52,262 nt of DNA from CAZHZT01 sp964537285 (GTDB lineage Bacteria; Bacteroidota; Bacteroidia; Chitinophagales; Saprospiraceae). The notes beneath the pieces are model-generated. The model was given only the letters and a program-made list of their open reading frames with translations. It searched no databases and had not been told where the DNA came from. The position numbers and the translations under genes are program-made. Below are positions 24,737-34,141 of this stretch, piece after piece. The number at the start of each line of letters is the position of its first letter. Within the stretch, counting starts at the first letter, position 1. The stretch is from assembly GCA_964537285.1 (NCBI GenBank), contig CAZHZT010000029.1, positions 1 through 52,262 of the forward strand, read 5' to 3'.

Positions 24737-24920
24737 GGGATCAGGAAAATAATACCCTACCCATTTTACTTGTCCTTTTTTCCTCAGGCTGTGTTGGAAA
24801 GCCTCGCCGTACCTTTGGGTCCCGAAGGCATTCGGGACAAGTTATGCCTACGTTTTCCGCCTAGCCTGAGAAAAAAATTACTTCGCAAAATTTGGGTAGC
24901 TTATTAATTGCCTAATCCCT
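24736..24920. mobile_element. 185-bp imperfect palindromic element, copy 1
   Basis: Identical over 185 bp to 49381-49565. The ends form a terminal inverted repeat, AGGGATCAGG and CCTAATCCCT (9 of 10). Inner inverted pairs follow: CTACCCA/TGGGTAG, CCTCAGGCT/AGCCTGAG, and a central hairpin GTCCCGAAGGCATTCGGGAC. No coding potential and no clear target-site duplication, so transposition is inference. It lies exactly between two convergent genes: its first base is the last base of the desulfurase stop, and its right end supplies the last two codons and TAG stop of the histidine kinase. Confidence 0.85.
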
Positions 24921-26213
24921 AAAGTTGATTTCAAAAACGGTCCATCCGTCATCCCTTGTACGTAAATCAAATTTTGCCTGATGATTGAGCAGAATTTCCC
25001 GGACGAGCGTCAGCCCAACCCCCTGCCCATCTTGCTTGGTGCTAAAAAAGGGAGAAAAAAGCTTTCCTGCGTTTTCTGAAGAAATGGAATCACCGTTATT
25101 TTCAATTAGGATAGAAGGGGGAAAAGCGGTTGTTCGAAAACGGACAGTTCCACTATGAGGTATAGCTTCTATAGCATTTTTAATAATGTTGACTAATACT
25201 TGTTCGATTTGTTGAATGTCCACTTCAATTTTTTGCTCTTGAGCGCTTAATTGATATTCAAAATGGATATTTTGGAGGTTTGCTTGTTGCTCCATGAGTT
25301 TGCTTACATTAAGCAAGGCTTCATTTAACCATACAGGCTTAAGTTGAGGGTCTGGTACCCGAACGACACTGGCGAAGTTTTTCATAAACTTATCCAAGCG
25401 GGTATTGCGTTGTACGGCCACCTTCAAAGCCATTTTGACATCCGCTTCCATATTTTGATCCTCATCGTGATACAATTCGGTCACGGATTCCAATATTGAA
25501 TTGACAGCACCGATAGAGTTATTAACCTCATGTGCCATCATTCGAATGACCTTACCGTATGCTCGCTTTTCGGCTTCCAAAATTTCTTTAGATAGTTCCT
25601 GAATAGTAATGAACTTGCGCTGAAAACCCGATTGAATAAAGGTAGAAACCTCACATTTATATTTTCCGTATCCTTTCGCTGAAACAATATCGGAGAAGCC
25701 CGGAGATAAGCCTGACAGTTTTTGTAAAACAGGATGCACTATGTAAGGGATTGGAGCTTGTTTTTGCAAAACATCTTTACCGATAATTCGCTCCACAGCA
25801 GGATTATAATCCGAAACATTATCGTCGAAATCCAGCATAATGATCCCTACGGGCGAAGAATCGATCAGGCGCTGAAGAAAGAATTGTTGTTCTTCGATAA
25901 ATATTCTTTCATTTCTAATATTATCGATCATGGCATTATAAACATTGATGAGTTTGTCCATTTCTCTGGAGCCGGTCAATCTAAATTTTACATTAAAATC
26001 CTGATCCTCAATAGCATCCATTCCTGTATATAAAAACTGAAGCGGTCGGATAAATGCTTTGTACAACTGATAGGAAAGCACTAAAGATATAATAATGACG
26101 ATCTCAGCCAGGAAAAAAAGAACGCGTTTTTCTTCAAGTACAAAAAAAGCCAGTATGGCAAGAATGGCATGAATAACGCCAACAAATAAAAAATACTTGA
26201 CTCTAAGTGTCAT
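24912..26213 (-). CDS. Sensor histidine kinase (NtrB-like, PAS-HisKA-HATPase)
   Basis: A 433-residue inner-membrane kinase. Two hydrophobic segments (about 7-26 and 31-50) lie close together, so almost no periplasmic sensor remains. A linker like HAMP (51-100) and a PAS domain (about 108-200, SSPVGIIMLDFDDNV) follow. The phospho-acceptor is His228 in MAHEVNNSIGAVN; N-box QVLVNIIKNAIEAI and G-box DGQGVGLTLVREIL complete the ATPase. It is the last gene of the efflux unit and probably phosphorylates the adjacent NtrC-type regulator. Its final codons and stop come from the 185-bp element. Confidence 0.93.
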   Translation of the reverse strand: MTLRVKYFLFVGVIHAILAILAFFVLEEKRVLFFLAEIVIIISLVLSYQLYKAFIRPLQFLYTGMDAIEDQDFNVKFRLTGSREMDKLINVYNAMIDNIRNERIFIEEQQFFLQRLIDSSPVGIIMLDFDDNVSDYNPAVERIIGKDVLQKQAPIPYIVHPVLQKLSGLSPGFSDIVSAKGYGKYKCEVSTFIQSGFQRKFITIQELSKEILEAEKRAYGKVIRMMAHEVNNSIGAVNSILESVTELYHDEDQNMEADVKMALKVAVQRNTRLDKFMKNFASVVRVPDPQLKPVWLNEALLNVSKLMEQQANLQNIHFEYQLSAQEQKIEVDIQQIEQVLVNIIKNAIEAIPHSGTVRFRTTAFPPSILIENNGDSISSENAGKLFSPFFSTKQDGQGVGLTLVREILLNHQAKFDLRTRDDGWTVFEINFRD

Positions 26214-26257
26214 ATGGGATATTGTATTTTAGCACCCGAACAATATTAAGTACAACA

Positions 26258-26391
26258 AAATTTCGTTTCCTTTTCCCTTCAATTTCGTTGGAAAGCCTCG
26301 CCGTAACTATGGTTCCCGAAAGCATCCGGGACAAGTTATGCCTACGTTTTCCGCCTCATTGAAGAAAAAAGGATTCCAAAATTTTTAGTTA
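26258..26391. repeat. Diverged third copy of the 185-bp element
   Basis: The core GTTGGAAAGCCTCGCCGTAA, GGGACAAGTTATGCCTACG and TTTTCCGCC is shared with 24736-24920; the flanks differ but keep inverted pairing (AAAATTTCG/CAAAATTTTTAG, CCCTTCAAT/ATTGAAG). It sits between the kinase and regulator genes, reaching the regulator's stop codon. Confidence 0.7.
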
Positions 26392-27740
26392 TACTTAATT
26401 TTATTCGGGTGCTTAGCTAACCTGCGGTATAAAGCTGATCGGGTAATCCCCAAGGACTGAGCGGCATGCGTAACATTCCCTTGGTGATGCTGTAAAGCCT
26501 GTTGAATCATGCTGATTTCCATTTCTTCGAGGGAAATGCTTCCAACTTCCGGTAAGGAGGCTTTTTGCAAGCTATCTTTTCCCCTGTGATGTTGCTTAAA
26601 ATCGTCAATATCCAAAAAATCACTTGGAGACACAAGTACAGTTCTTTCCACCAGGTTTTTTAACTGGCGAATATTCCCCGGGAATACTTGCTTTTTCAAC
26701 CATTCAATACCTCGATCGGATACCCTGATTTCTGGTCGCTGGTAAATGGTTTTGAGGTTTGCAATAAATCGGTTTATGAGTAAAGGTATATCATTAGGCC
26801 GTTCTCTTAATGGAGGGATTTCCAGTTTGATTAAGTTAATGCGGTAATATAAATCTTCCCGAAAATTACCATTTTTAACCATTTCCTCCAAATCTTTATT
26901 GGTAGCGCTGATCACACGTGTATCGATACGCTTGGTTTGACTGCTTCCAAGCACTTCAAAAGTACTTTCTTGCAATACTCTCAAGAGTTTTACCTGACTT
27001 TCAAGGGGTAGGTCTCCGATTTCATCCAAAAAAATAGAGCCTTTATCCGCCATTTCGAAACGACCGATCCGATCCGTACTGGCATCCGTAAAAGCGCCTT
27101 TTTTATGGCCGAACATTTCGCTTTCGAATAAAGAAGTGGAAATTCCACCTAGATTGACTTTAACGAAAGGCTCGTTAGCTCGAAGGCTCTCGTAGTGAAT
27201 GGCCTCTGCGATAAGTTCCTTACCCGTACCACTTTCGCCGACTATGAGAACAGGAGCATTGGTTTTACTAACCCTTTGAGCCATTTCAAGCACCTTTTTG
27301 AAAGCAGGATCCTGGCCAATAATGTGCTCGAAATGTGTTAGATCCTTTTCATTGTTTCCTTCGGGCCGCTGTAGATCAAGAATAGTTTTTATCGATTGAA
27401 CGAGTTGTTTATTGTCCCAAGGCTTGGCGATGAAGTCTTTGGCTCCAAGCTTCATGCCTTCTACAGCCAATTGAATGGTTGCCCAACCTGTCATTAAAAT
27501 AACAGCAACTTCGGGAAAACCGGCCCGGATTTTTTTCAGCAGCTCCAACCCTTTTTTACCACTGGTTTCTATGGCAAAATTCATATCGAGTAATACGAGT
27601 GGATAGTCATTTTTCTCGAGTGCATTCAACACCTGCTCAGGTCGCTGTATGCTTTTAGGAGCATAGCCTTTTCGTTTGAGCAGTAGGCTCAAGGAAGTAC
27701 AAACAGCTATGTCGTCATCGACTATTAATATATTAAGCAT
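26385..27740 (-). CDS. Sigma-54-dependent response regulator (NtrC type)
   Basis: A 451-residue activator. Receiver domain with Asp52 in LVLLDMNFA; AAA+ domain with Walker A GESGTGKE and Walker B GSIFLDEIGDLP; a Fis-type HTH at the end (QSLGITRSALYRRLAKH). The sigma-54 contact loop reads GAFTDA rather than GAFTGA, a variant also seen in other Bacteroidota. It lies inside the efflux operon and could act on the sigma-54-like promoter at 33996-34010, giving positive autoregulation. Confidence 0.93.
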   Translation of the reverse strand: MLNILIVDDDIAVCTSLSLLLKRKGYAPKSIQRPEQVLNALEKNDYPLVLLDMNFAIETSGKKGLELLKKIRAGFPEVAVILMTGWATIQLAVEGMKLGAKDFIAKPWDNKQLVQSIKTILDLQRPEGNNEKDLTHFEHIIGQDPAFKKVLEMAQRVSKTNAPVLIVGESGTGKELIAEAIHYESLRANEPFVKVNLGGISTSLFESEMFGHKKGAFTDASTDRIGRFEMADKGSIFLDEIGDLPLESQVKLLRVLQESTFEVLGSSQTKRIDTRVISATNKDLEEMVKNGNFREDLYYRINLIKLEIPPLRERPNDIPLLINRFIANLKTIYQRPEIRVSDRGIEWLKKQVFPGNIRQLKNLVERTVLVSPSDFLDIDDFKQHHRGKDSLQKASLPEVGSISLEEMEISMIQQALQHHQGNVTHAAQSLGITRSALYRRLAKHPNKIKYN

Positions 27741-27793
27741 AAGTTGATTCTATTGAGCGTTTGAAAACAGGTCTTTGAATTTTCAGGCCTTAA

Positions 27794-27826
27794 GTACGTG
27801 ATCGGGTTGGAGACCCGATCACGTAC
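27794..27826. repeat. Hairpin between permease and regulator genes
   Basis: GTACGTGATCGGGT and ACCCGATCACGTAC pair around a 5-nt loop. The outer GTACGTGA is shared with the terminator at 22839. It may reduce read-through from the transport genes to the regulator genes. Confidence 0.7.
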
Positions 27827-27840
27827 AGCAATTGATATTT

Positions 27841-27876
27841 CCCGTTTTTCGTTAATCGTTTAAGCGTTCCCCGCAT
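27841..27876 (-). repeat. Purine-rich tract after the second permease stop
   Basis: On the minus strand AATGCGGGGAACGCTTAAACG, ATTAACGAAAAACGGG follows the permease stop within 5 bp. Same polarity as the tracts at 3710, 18226 and 36042. Confidence 0.55.
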
Positions 27877-27881
27877 TAAGT

Positions 27882-29048
27882 TTATTCTTCATGCAATGCT
27901 ATCGCCGGGTTCGTCAGCGAAGCCTGATAGCTCGGATAAAGGGCACAAATCAATACCAAAAGTAATATAATAGCCCCTGCTCCAAGGGCAGCATAAACAT
28001 AATTAATCCAATCGATATCAAATAATTGCATCATCGGAAGTTGAAGGCCAAAAAAAGCTCCTATTAGTATACCAATAAAAGCAACCAGAAGCACTTCTCC
28101 TACAAATTGCCAGGAAATTTCACCTTTGGTAGCTCCAATAGTTCTACGCAAGCCGATTTCCGCTTTTCTTTTGCTGATATTATACCATAATACACCGAAG
28201 AGGCCCAGAGAAACATTCAAAACCAGAAATCCACAAATAGATAGCATCGCAACGATGGGAACCCAAGTCTGACGGCTGTTTTGGATTCGCCTGCTTTCAA
28301 GATTTTCAATGGTAAAATCGCTGCGCTTGGTAATGCCGGCCACGATAGAATTGATTTTTTCTTCTAAGGCGGGTTCCGGATCGCCATTGAGGCTCATTAC
28401 CAGATTAGGTGTTTCACCCGAACCAGGAGGCATGTATAAAAACGTAGCATTCTTTTCCTCTGAAAACTCTCCATTGTATTTATAGTGCTCTATTATACCA
28501 ACGATCTTGACCTCACCATCAATGCTGTAAACACTGTCGAGAATGGGTTTACTCCCGAAAGTTTTCTCCCAGAAAGGCTTTGATATAACGGCAGAACGAT
28601 ATTTTGTATGACGATCACTTTCATTGAACCAGCGGCCTTCGACTAAGGTAAGTCCCAAAGCATCCAGGCAGTTTTCATCTGAAAAGAAAATGCAGGTTTC
28701 AAAAGTAAACCCATTATCGTCATTACTCATTGTCCAATTATAACCACTAAATGGGGTAGCTTCATTGAAGTAGCCTGTCGTAGCGATTTCCGGCAATGCC
28801 TCCAATTCTCTTTTTACACTTAACTTCATTTCTTCAATAATGGTGGAGTCCTGATCCTGATCGTATTCCAATTTAACCACCCAGGTATTTTCGGTATTGA
28901 AACCGAGTGGTGTCCTGTAGGCATTTAAATTGTAACTCACAAAAGTAAAAACGCCGTAAAGAATCAGGAAGGCAAGGAATATCTCCAACAACAATAAATA
29001 GTTCTGACGTTTTTTATTCCAGATTAAGGTGATTATATGACGGATCAT
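27882..29048 (-). CDS. MacB/FtsX-type ABC permease 2
   Basis: A 388-residue membrane protein with a helix at about 20-38, a large periplasmic MacB-like domain (40-265) and three C-terminal helices (about 270-300, 322-350, 352-378). The FtsX segment NISKRKAEIGLRRTIGATKGEI precedes the second helix. It overlaps permease 1 by 4 bp, a sign of translational coupling, and with it should form the heterodimeric membrane part of a tripartite exporter. Confidence 0.9.
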   Translation of the reverse strand: MIRHIITLIWNKKRQNYLLLLEIFLAFLILYGVFTFVSYNLNAYRTPLGFNTENTWVVKLEYDQDQDSTIIEEMKLSVKRELEALPEIATTGYFNEATPFSGYNWTMSNDDNGFTFETCIFFSDENCLDALGLTLVEGRWFNESDRHTKYRSAVISKPFWEKTFGSKPILDSVYSIDGEVKIVGIIEHYKYNGEFSEEKNATFLYMPPGSGETPNLVMSLNGDPEPALEEKINSIVAGITKRSDFTIENLESRRIQNSRQTWVPIVAMLSICGFLVLNVSLGLFGVLWYNISKRKAEIGLRRTIGATKGEISWQFVGEVLLVAFIGILIGAFFGLQLPMMQLFDIDWINYVYAALGAGAIILLLVLICALYPSYQASLTNPAIALHEE

Positions 29049-30379
29049 AGTTGATTTTGTTTTAAAGCATTTACAATATGAACTTTAGACATGCGGTAGG
29101 CTGGTATAAATCCGGATAAGATCCCAAAGAATATACAAATCACTATACTGTAGAAGAAAACCTTGAAATTAAAGAACAACTTAGTGTCACCGAGCACATT
29201 ACTATCATTTAAGATAGTAAGTAAGATCCAGGCTAGTACAAAACCTATAACTCCTCCAAGCAGTGTGAGTACCACGTTTTCAAAAATGAATTGAAAGAGG
29301 ATCGTCCCTTGGCTTGCTCCAAAGGCCTTGCGCACTCCAATTTCGTCGCTACGTTCCATGATACGACTAATATTTACATTTATCAGATTCAGTGTAGGCA
29401 GGAGAAAAAAGAGAGACAGCAGTGCAGCAAGAATTCCAAGCATTACCTTTAAGCTCGTCTGAGGGTTTTCGTGAAAATACAATCGATGGGCATAGCGTTC
29501 GTTGAAAGTCATACCTGTTAGTTTCAAGACGTTATAGTTTTCCGGGTTGGGCATCTGGATGGAACTTGCAATATGATTCAAATCATCCTTTATCTGCTGC
29601 CTTCCAGAAGCACTGCCCGATACAAAAGCCACTTCAAATGGCCCCATAAAATTCTTGCTATCCAGAGTTTGCTGACGCATGTTGGTATATGGAACATATA
29701 CATCAGCACTGACGAAGTGCCTTGGGGCATGGCTATTCTTAATCAAACCAATGACCTCATAGGTCTTGTTATCAAATTCTATTTCTTTACCAATAATGTT
29801 TTCTGTACTGCCAAAATAAGACTCGGCTGCTTTTTCCGAAATGACAGCAACCTGTGCCTGGTTTTCAAGTTGCTGAGCATGGTATGGCCCCCCTTGAAGG
29901 AAATCAAAATTATATACATCCCAAAAGCGATCATCGGAATAAATGACTTTTAAGTTTAGCTTATTACTGTTAATAAACACATCAAAGGTATAGCCGAAAC
30001 TATAAGCCGTATAGTTCTCCGCACCCGGGACCTCTCTCAGGTGATTATTCACTAAGTTATATCCCAAAGAAGACACCGACACCGAAGGGGTAACCATTCG
30101 TTCTTCGGTAGTGGTATCATATTTCATTACCCCATTTTGCAGGGAGGAATCGATTTGATAGGTCGTATCCAAGCGTTGAAGCTCAAGCTTTACCATTGGA
30201 ATGAACACCATTTTGTCTTTATCCTTAAAAGGTTGGTGATCTCCGAGTTCGGTTTCCAAAAAGGCGGTCACTGTCATTAGAATCATTAATGTAAAGCTGA
30301 TTCCAAACAAGCTGATGAAGGTGAAAAATTTCCTTCTGTTCAGCACTTTTATAGCGAGTTTAAAATAATTGAATATCAT
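29045..30379 (-). CDS. MacB/FtsX-type ABC permease 1
   Basis: A 444-residue membrane protein of the same layout: helix at about 20-42, periplasmic domain to about residue 320, then three helices. RSDEIGVRKAFGASQGTIL is the FtsX signature. The paralogous second permease overlaps its end. Substrate unknown; such exporters move peptides, lipoproteins or drugs. The ATPase is 64 bp upstream. Confidence 0.9.
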   Translation of the reverse strand: MIFNYFKLAIKVLNRRKFFTFISLFGISFTLMILMTVTAFLETELGDHQPFKDKDKMVFIPMVKLELQRLDTTYQIDSSLQNGVMKYDTTTEERMVTPSVSVSSLGYNLVNNHLREVPGAENYTAYSFGYTFDVFINSNKLNLKVIYSDDRFWDVYNFDFLQGGPYHAQQLENQAQVAVISEKAAESYFGSTENIIGKEIEFDNKTYEVIGLIKNSHAPRHFVSADVYVPYTNMRQQTLDSKNFMGPFEVAFVSGSASGRQQIKDDLNHIASSIQMPNPENYNVLKLTGMTFNERYAHRLYFHENPQTSLKVMLGILAALLSLFFLLPTLNLINVNISRIMERSDEIGVRKAFGASQGTILFQFIFENVVLTLLGGVIGFVLAWILLTILNDSNVLGDTKLFFNFKVFFYSIVICIFFGILSGFIPAYRMSKVHIVNALKQNQL

Positions 30380-30443
30380 TTTATTTAAGTTTTAGCGATT
30401 ATTACTTTGCTACAGTTAACCGAAGGCTAACAGCTAATTAAAT

Positions 30444-31109
30444 TTATTCTACCTGACTGCCATCAAATAAGCGGATTAAGCGATTGGTTTTGCGAGCCAT
30501 GTTCTCATCGTGTGTTACCATTACAATAGTGGTTTGATGTTCTTGATTCAGATTTAAAAGGATATCCATGATTTCATTTCCCATAACAGAGTCAAGGTTT
30601 CCGGTAGGCTCATCAGCCAGGATGATACTAGGCTGGCCAACAATAGCACGAGCAATAGCGACCCTTTGTTTTTGCCCCCCAGACAGCTGGCCCGGGAAAT
30701 GCTTCATCCGGTTTTTCAATCCTACTTTAGTCAAAGCATCTTCAGCCATTTGACGGCGTTTCCGGCTTCCTACCTTCCTGTACAAAAGCGGAAGTTCTAC
30801 ATTGTCAATAACCGATAAATCATTCACCAGGTGAAAGCTTTGGAATATGAACCCAAGGTGTTTATTTCGGAAGCGTGCAATGGAGCGCCCGCTATAGCTA
30901 TCGATGGTTTCAGCACCTATTTGAATCTGCCCTTCTGAAGGCTCATCAATTAAGCCCATAAGGTTGAGCAATGTACTTTTCCCACAGCCGGAAGGCCCCA
31001 TTACGGAAAGAAACTCTCCTTTGTTAACTTCCAGATTAATATTGTTTAATGCTAATGTTTCAATCGTTTTGGTGCGATACACCTTGCTGACGTTCTGAAG
31101 TGATATCAT
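30444..31109 (-). CDS. ABC transporter ATPase (MacB/LolD type)
   Basis: A 221-residue ATPase powering the two permeases. Walker A GPSGCGKSTLLN (about 34-45), Q-loop IFQSFHL, signature LSGGQKQRVAIARA, Walker B IILADEPTGNLD and the H-loop VTHD are all intact. The length is typical of stand-alone MacB/LolD ATPases. It follows the TolC gene by about 90 bp; the gap holds a small GGGGC/GCCCC hairpin. Confidence 0.95.
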   Translation of the reverse strand: MISLQNVSKVYRTKTIETLALNNINLEVNKGEFLSVMGPSGCGKSTLLNLMGLIDEPSEGQIQIGAETIDSYSGRSIARFRNKHLGFIFQSFHLVNDLSVIDNVELPLLYRKVGSRKRRQMAEDALTKVGLKNRMKHFPGQLSGGQKQRVAIARAIVGQPSIILADEPTGNLDSVMGNEIMDILLNLNQEHQTTIVMVTHDENMARKTNRLIRLFDGSQVE

Positions 31110-31198
31110 GATTTATATGTTTTTAATTAGTAAGTTTTGATTAGATTTTTGATAGAATTTAAGCCCTGTCAGGGGCGTCAGCCCCATGTTCATTATGA

Positions 31199-32659
31199 TT
31201 ATTCAAAATCATAAAGCGTTAAAAACCTTAGATTGTAATAGCTGTTCCAGTAGCGGCTCAAGGTGTCTAAATAGGCCCTTGAAGCCTGATCTTTTTCCTG
31301 CCGGGCAATTGTTAGTTCAGTAATACTTATGGCACCGAGTACATAGCTTTCAGTTGCTATTTCGAATCGCTTAAGCGCGATATCCAATACTTCTTTAGCT
31401 AGCTTTACTTCTGTTTGAAGATTATCGAAAGCAGCGATGGCGTTTTTAATGTCAGTCTCAAATTGCAGTTCTGCTCTGTGTGCCGAAACATTGACAAAAG
31501 CAGATTGTAGCGAAGCTCTTTGTACATTATTCTTCTGGAGGCCCCAATCGAGAATTGGCACATTTAATTGTAGGGCAATAAGTTGTTCCTGTTGGGGATC
31601 TGCATAGATATCTCCAACTTCCATAGCACTACGAACGAACCCAAAAGAAGCGTTTAAATTGGCCTGTAAACCACCATTCCCTTTAGCTTGGGCAAGGTCC
31701 CGTTCAGCTTCCATTTTTTGACGCAGGACGGCGGTCAGCTCAGGGCGGTTCGCCAGCCCCTTTTGAAGGATTTCTTGCTTATTCAGTACAATCTCATCAT
31801 TGACTTCAGGGAAGTGTACGCCCAATTGTTCTCCATTGTACCGGATACCCAGGTAATTGTAGATAGCTGCTGAAGCTGTTCGTACCTGCTGGCGAATTCT
31901 CTTCAATTCTTTATCAGCCGAAAGCAGCTCCAGTTCAAGACGCATAAGGTCACTTTGAGAGATTTTTCCAAGCTGAAAGCGCTCCTGGGCAATCTTGTAT
32001 AAGGTCTCATTGCTCGCTTTATTGGCTTCAAAGATCTGTTGTTCATTTTGTATAGACAGAAGATTGAGGAACAGACGAGCAGCTTCTAGATTTATCGCTT
32101 CTTTATCAGCCAGGAATTGCTTGCTAGCTTCCTTAAGGCGAAGGGGGGCTAATTTTTTCTCCCATTTAAGCGAATTGAACCCGAATAAAGGCTGTATCAA
32201 ACCAACTCTCAAAGGAACTCCATTGTAACTATGAAAATCACTATCGAAATCATCAAATCGTTGTAAGTTGGATTGTACGAATACTGCGCCTCCTGTAAGC
32301 GGAAGTTCCTGAGTAACAGACAGCCCAATTGAGGAGTTATTATTGGAAACCGATTGAAAAGCAATGCTTCCGTTGGGCTGAGTGACCGGGCTAAATGTCC
32401 GGTTATAATTAGGAATATTAGCAAAGCCATTGATCTGGGGTTTCAAACGGGCTTGTAATATTTGGGCATCCAATTCAGCCAGATCAATGTTCAGTTGAGC
32501 TTCCTGCTTCCCAAGCGCATTCTGTTGCGACCAATTCAGGAATTGGTACATACTCAGAGTGTCGGGCATGCTTTGTGATCTTCCTGCTAAAGATAAGAGG
32601 AGAAGGAAAATCACGGTTGCCCAGGTAAATAGATTGTATATGATGTGGATCTTAAGCAT
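31199..32659 (-). CDS. TolC-family outer-membrane efflux protein
   Basis: A 486-residue outer-membrane channel for the exporter. The ATG at 32659 starts a signal peptide (IHIIYNLFTWATVIFLLLLS); an upstream TTG at 32677 adds six residues and cannot be excluded. The two OEP repeats are visible: QNALGKQEAQLNIDLAELDA near the start of repeat 1 and alternating helical stretches rich in Ala, Gln and Leu, with FQLGKISQSDLMRLELELL in the first half and its counterpart YVLGAISITELTIARQEKD in the second. It lies between the HlyD and ATPase genes. Confidence 0.92.
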   Translation of the reverse strand: MLKIHIIYNLFTWATVIFLLLLSLAGRSQSMPDTLSMYQFLNWSQQNALGKQEAQLNIDLAELDAQILQARLKPQINGFANIPNYNRTFSPVTQPNGSIAFQSVSNNNSSIGLSVTQELPLTGGAVFVQSNLQRFDDFDSDFHSYNGVPLRVGLIQPLFGFNSLKWEKKLAPLRLKEASKQFLADKEAINLEAARLFLNLLSIQNEQQIFEANKASNETLYKIAQERFQLGKISQSDLMRLELELLSADKELKRIRQQVRTASAAIYNYLGIRYNGEQLGVHFPEVNDEIVLNKQEILQKGLANRPELTAVLRQKMEAERDLAQAKGNGGLQANLNASFGFVRSAMEVGDIYADPQQEQLIALQLNVPILDWGLQKNNVQRASLQSAFVNVSAHRAELQFETDIKNAIAAFDNLQTEVKLAKEVLDIALKRFEIATESYVLGAISITELTIARQEKDQASRAYLDTLSRYWNSYYNLRFLTLYDFE

Positions 32660-32713
32660 TATAATAAGTGTTTTCAAATTCTCAATAGACTTGTTCTGTA
32701 GATGCTACAGTGG

Positions 32714-33967
32714 TTATTTACTTTTCAATGCTATTTCTTCAAGGTGTTCGTAATCGCGCATATTGGAGACGATAATTTTTTCTCCTGCCTGGATATTTCC
32801 CCCGGCGATCTCTATAAAGTCCCTGCTGGTTAGGCCTACTTTAATTTGCTCCTTCACCGCTTTATCACCACGCACTACAAAGATTTCCTGCAGGGCTCCT
32901 CCTGTGAAGGCTGGCCCGTTATTTACACGGAGAGCATCTTGTTTGGTATCAGAGATGAGGAAAACTTCAACTTGCATATTAGGCCGCAATAGTGGGCTAT
33001 CGCTTTCCTCAAGCGCTACCGTAAATTCAAGGGTGTTGTTTTCAACGGAAGGAAGGATCGCATTGACAGTCCCTTTAAGGAAAGAATTCGAAATTTTCAC
33101 TTTTACAGGCATCCCAACTTTAACAGCATTGGTGTATCGATCCGAGCAGCTCGCGTCAATTCGGAAGCTTTCGAGATCGGCGATTCGAGCTAGGCTTTCC
33201 CCTTCACTTACTTTCTGACCAATATTTTCGTTTACCCATGTGAGTACACCTTTACTGGGGGCTTTAACTTCGGTTTCGGTAAGCTTACGTTCCAGTTCGC
33301 GCAGCTCTTTCTCCTGGATTTGCACCTCAAGGTCCAGGTTTTCGCGATCTCCTTTAATAACTGCTTTGCGGAATTGAAGCTCATTTTCAAGCTTTTTCTT
33401 TTGCAGGTTCGCAATTTTCAGATTGAGCTCGGCCTGTTCCACTTCTTCCTGAGTGGCGCTACCTAATGCTTTCAATCGCTTAACATCAGCCAACTGTGCT
33501 TCCAGGCTAGATACTTCAAGACCTTTGATTTGATCATCATATTCCAGGTCTTTAAGATTTTTATCGTATTCAAGCGTAAGCCGGGTAGAATTATTTTTTT
33601 TCAGAGCCAGCTGGTCTTTGATCGATTCATAATCGAGTCGAATATACTCGTCGTCCAATCTAAGGATGATATCCCCTTCTTTTACCTGTGCTCCTGATTT
33701 CATGAGCACCGTTTTTATTTCCGTGCTCACCGGAGAATTGATTTGTTGCTCAAAAGAAGGGATGACCATTCCGGAGGCAGAAATGGTCTGTTCAATAGCT
33801 CCTCTTTGAACAGTTGCTAACCGAAATTCATTTATCTCAGCCTTTGCAGTTAGCAACCATCTTAAAAAGAAGAAACCAGCTACAACGGCTGCAATAATAA
33901 TTGCCCACCGGAAAATCGTTCCGGCTTGATTTTTACGTTGAATAGAAGTTGATATCGGCTTGTCCAT
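32714..33967 (-). CDS. HlyD/MacA-type periplasmic adaptor
   Basis: A 417-residue adaptor anchored by one helix at about residues 20-35 (FRWAIIIAAVVAGFFFLRWL). Lipoyl half-motifs flank a long coiled-coil hairpin (about 105-205). A beta-barrel and a membrane-proximal domain follow. The ATG at 33967 (MDKPISTSIQRK) is preferred: an upstream ATG would put 17 codons across the sigma-54-like promoter. It is the first gene of the seven-gene efflux unit. Confidence 0.92.
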   Translation of the reverse strand: MDKPISTSIQRKNQAGTIFRWAIIIAAVVAGFFFLRWLLTAKAEINEFRLATVQRGAIEQTISASGMVIPSFEQQINSPVSTEIKTVLMKSGAQVKEGDIILRLDDEYIRLDYESIKDQLALKKNNSTRLTLEYDKNLKDLEYDDQIKGLEVSSLEAQLADVKRLKALGSATQEEVEQAELNLKIANLQKKKLENELQFRKAVIKGDRENLDLEVQIQEKELRELERKLTETEVKAPSKGVLTWVNENIGQKVSEGESLARIADLESFRIDASCSDRYTNAVKVGMPVKVKISNSFLKGTVNAILPSVENNTLEFTVALEESDSPLLRPNMQVEVFLISDTKQDALRVNNGPAFTGGALQEIFVVRGDKAVKEQIKVGLTSRDFIEIAGGNIQAGEKIIVSNMRDYEHLEEIALKSK

Positions 33968-33995
33968 AACTATTATCATTTTTGGTAGATAGTAG

Positions 33996-34010
33996 CCAAT
34001 GGGCATGCCA
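33996..34010 (-). promoter_or_regulatory. Sigma-54-like promoter of the efflux operon
   Basis: The minus strand reads TTGGCAT-GCCCA-TTGG, one base short of TTGGCAC-N5-TTGC: -24 GG is intact and -12 GC is GG. The start would be near 33982, 15 nt before the HlyD ATG. The operon's own NtrC-type regulator makes this more credible, but no upstream activator palindrome was identified. Confidence 0.45.
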
Positions 34011-34141
34011 AAAGACAAGTCAATTGATTATCAGATTTTTATACAATGATAATTTTAAAAAGTGTTCGATATCGAACGGGGCGAGTGTTTGGTTTTGAGA
34101 TTTTATACTACTTGAAAGGCCTCCGGAAAGCAAAACTAATC

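Noticed and set aside
24736..24920. Insertion sequence
   Set aside because: No transposase is encoded and target duplications are not clear; kept as a small non-coding element only.
31163..31176. GGGGC/GCCCC hairpin as terminator between TolC and the ATPase genes
   Set aside because: The stem is short, no T-run follows, and it would split an evident operon.
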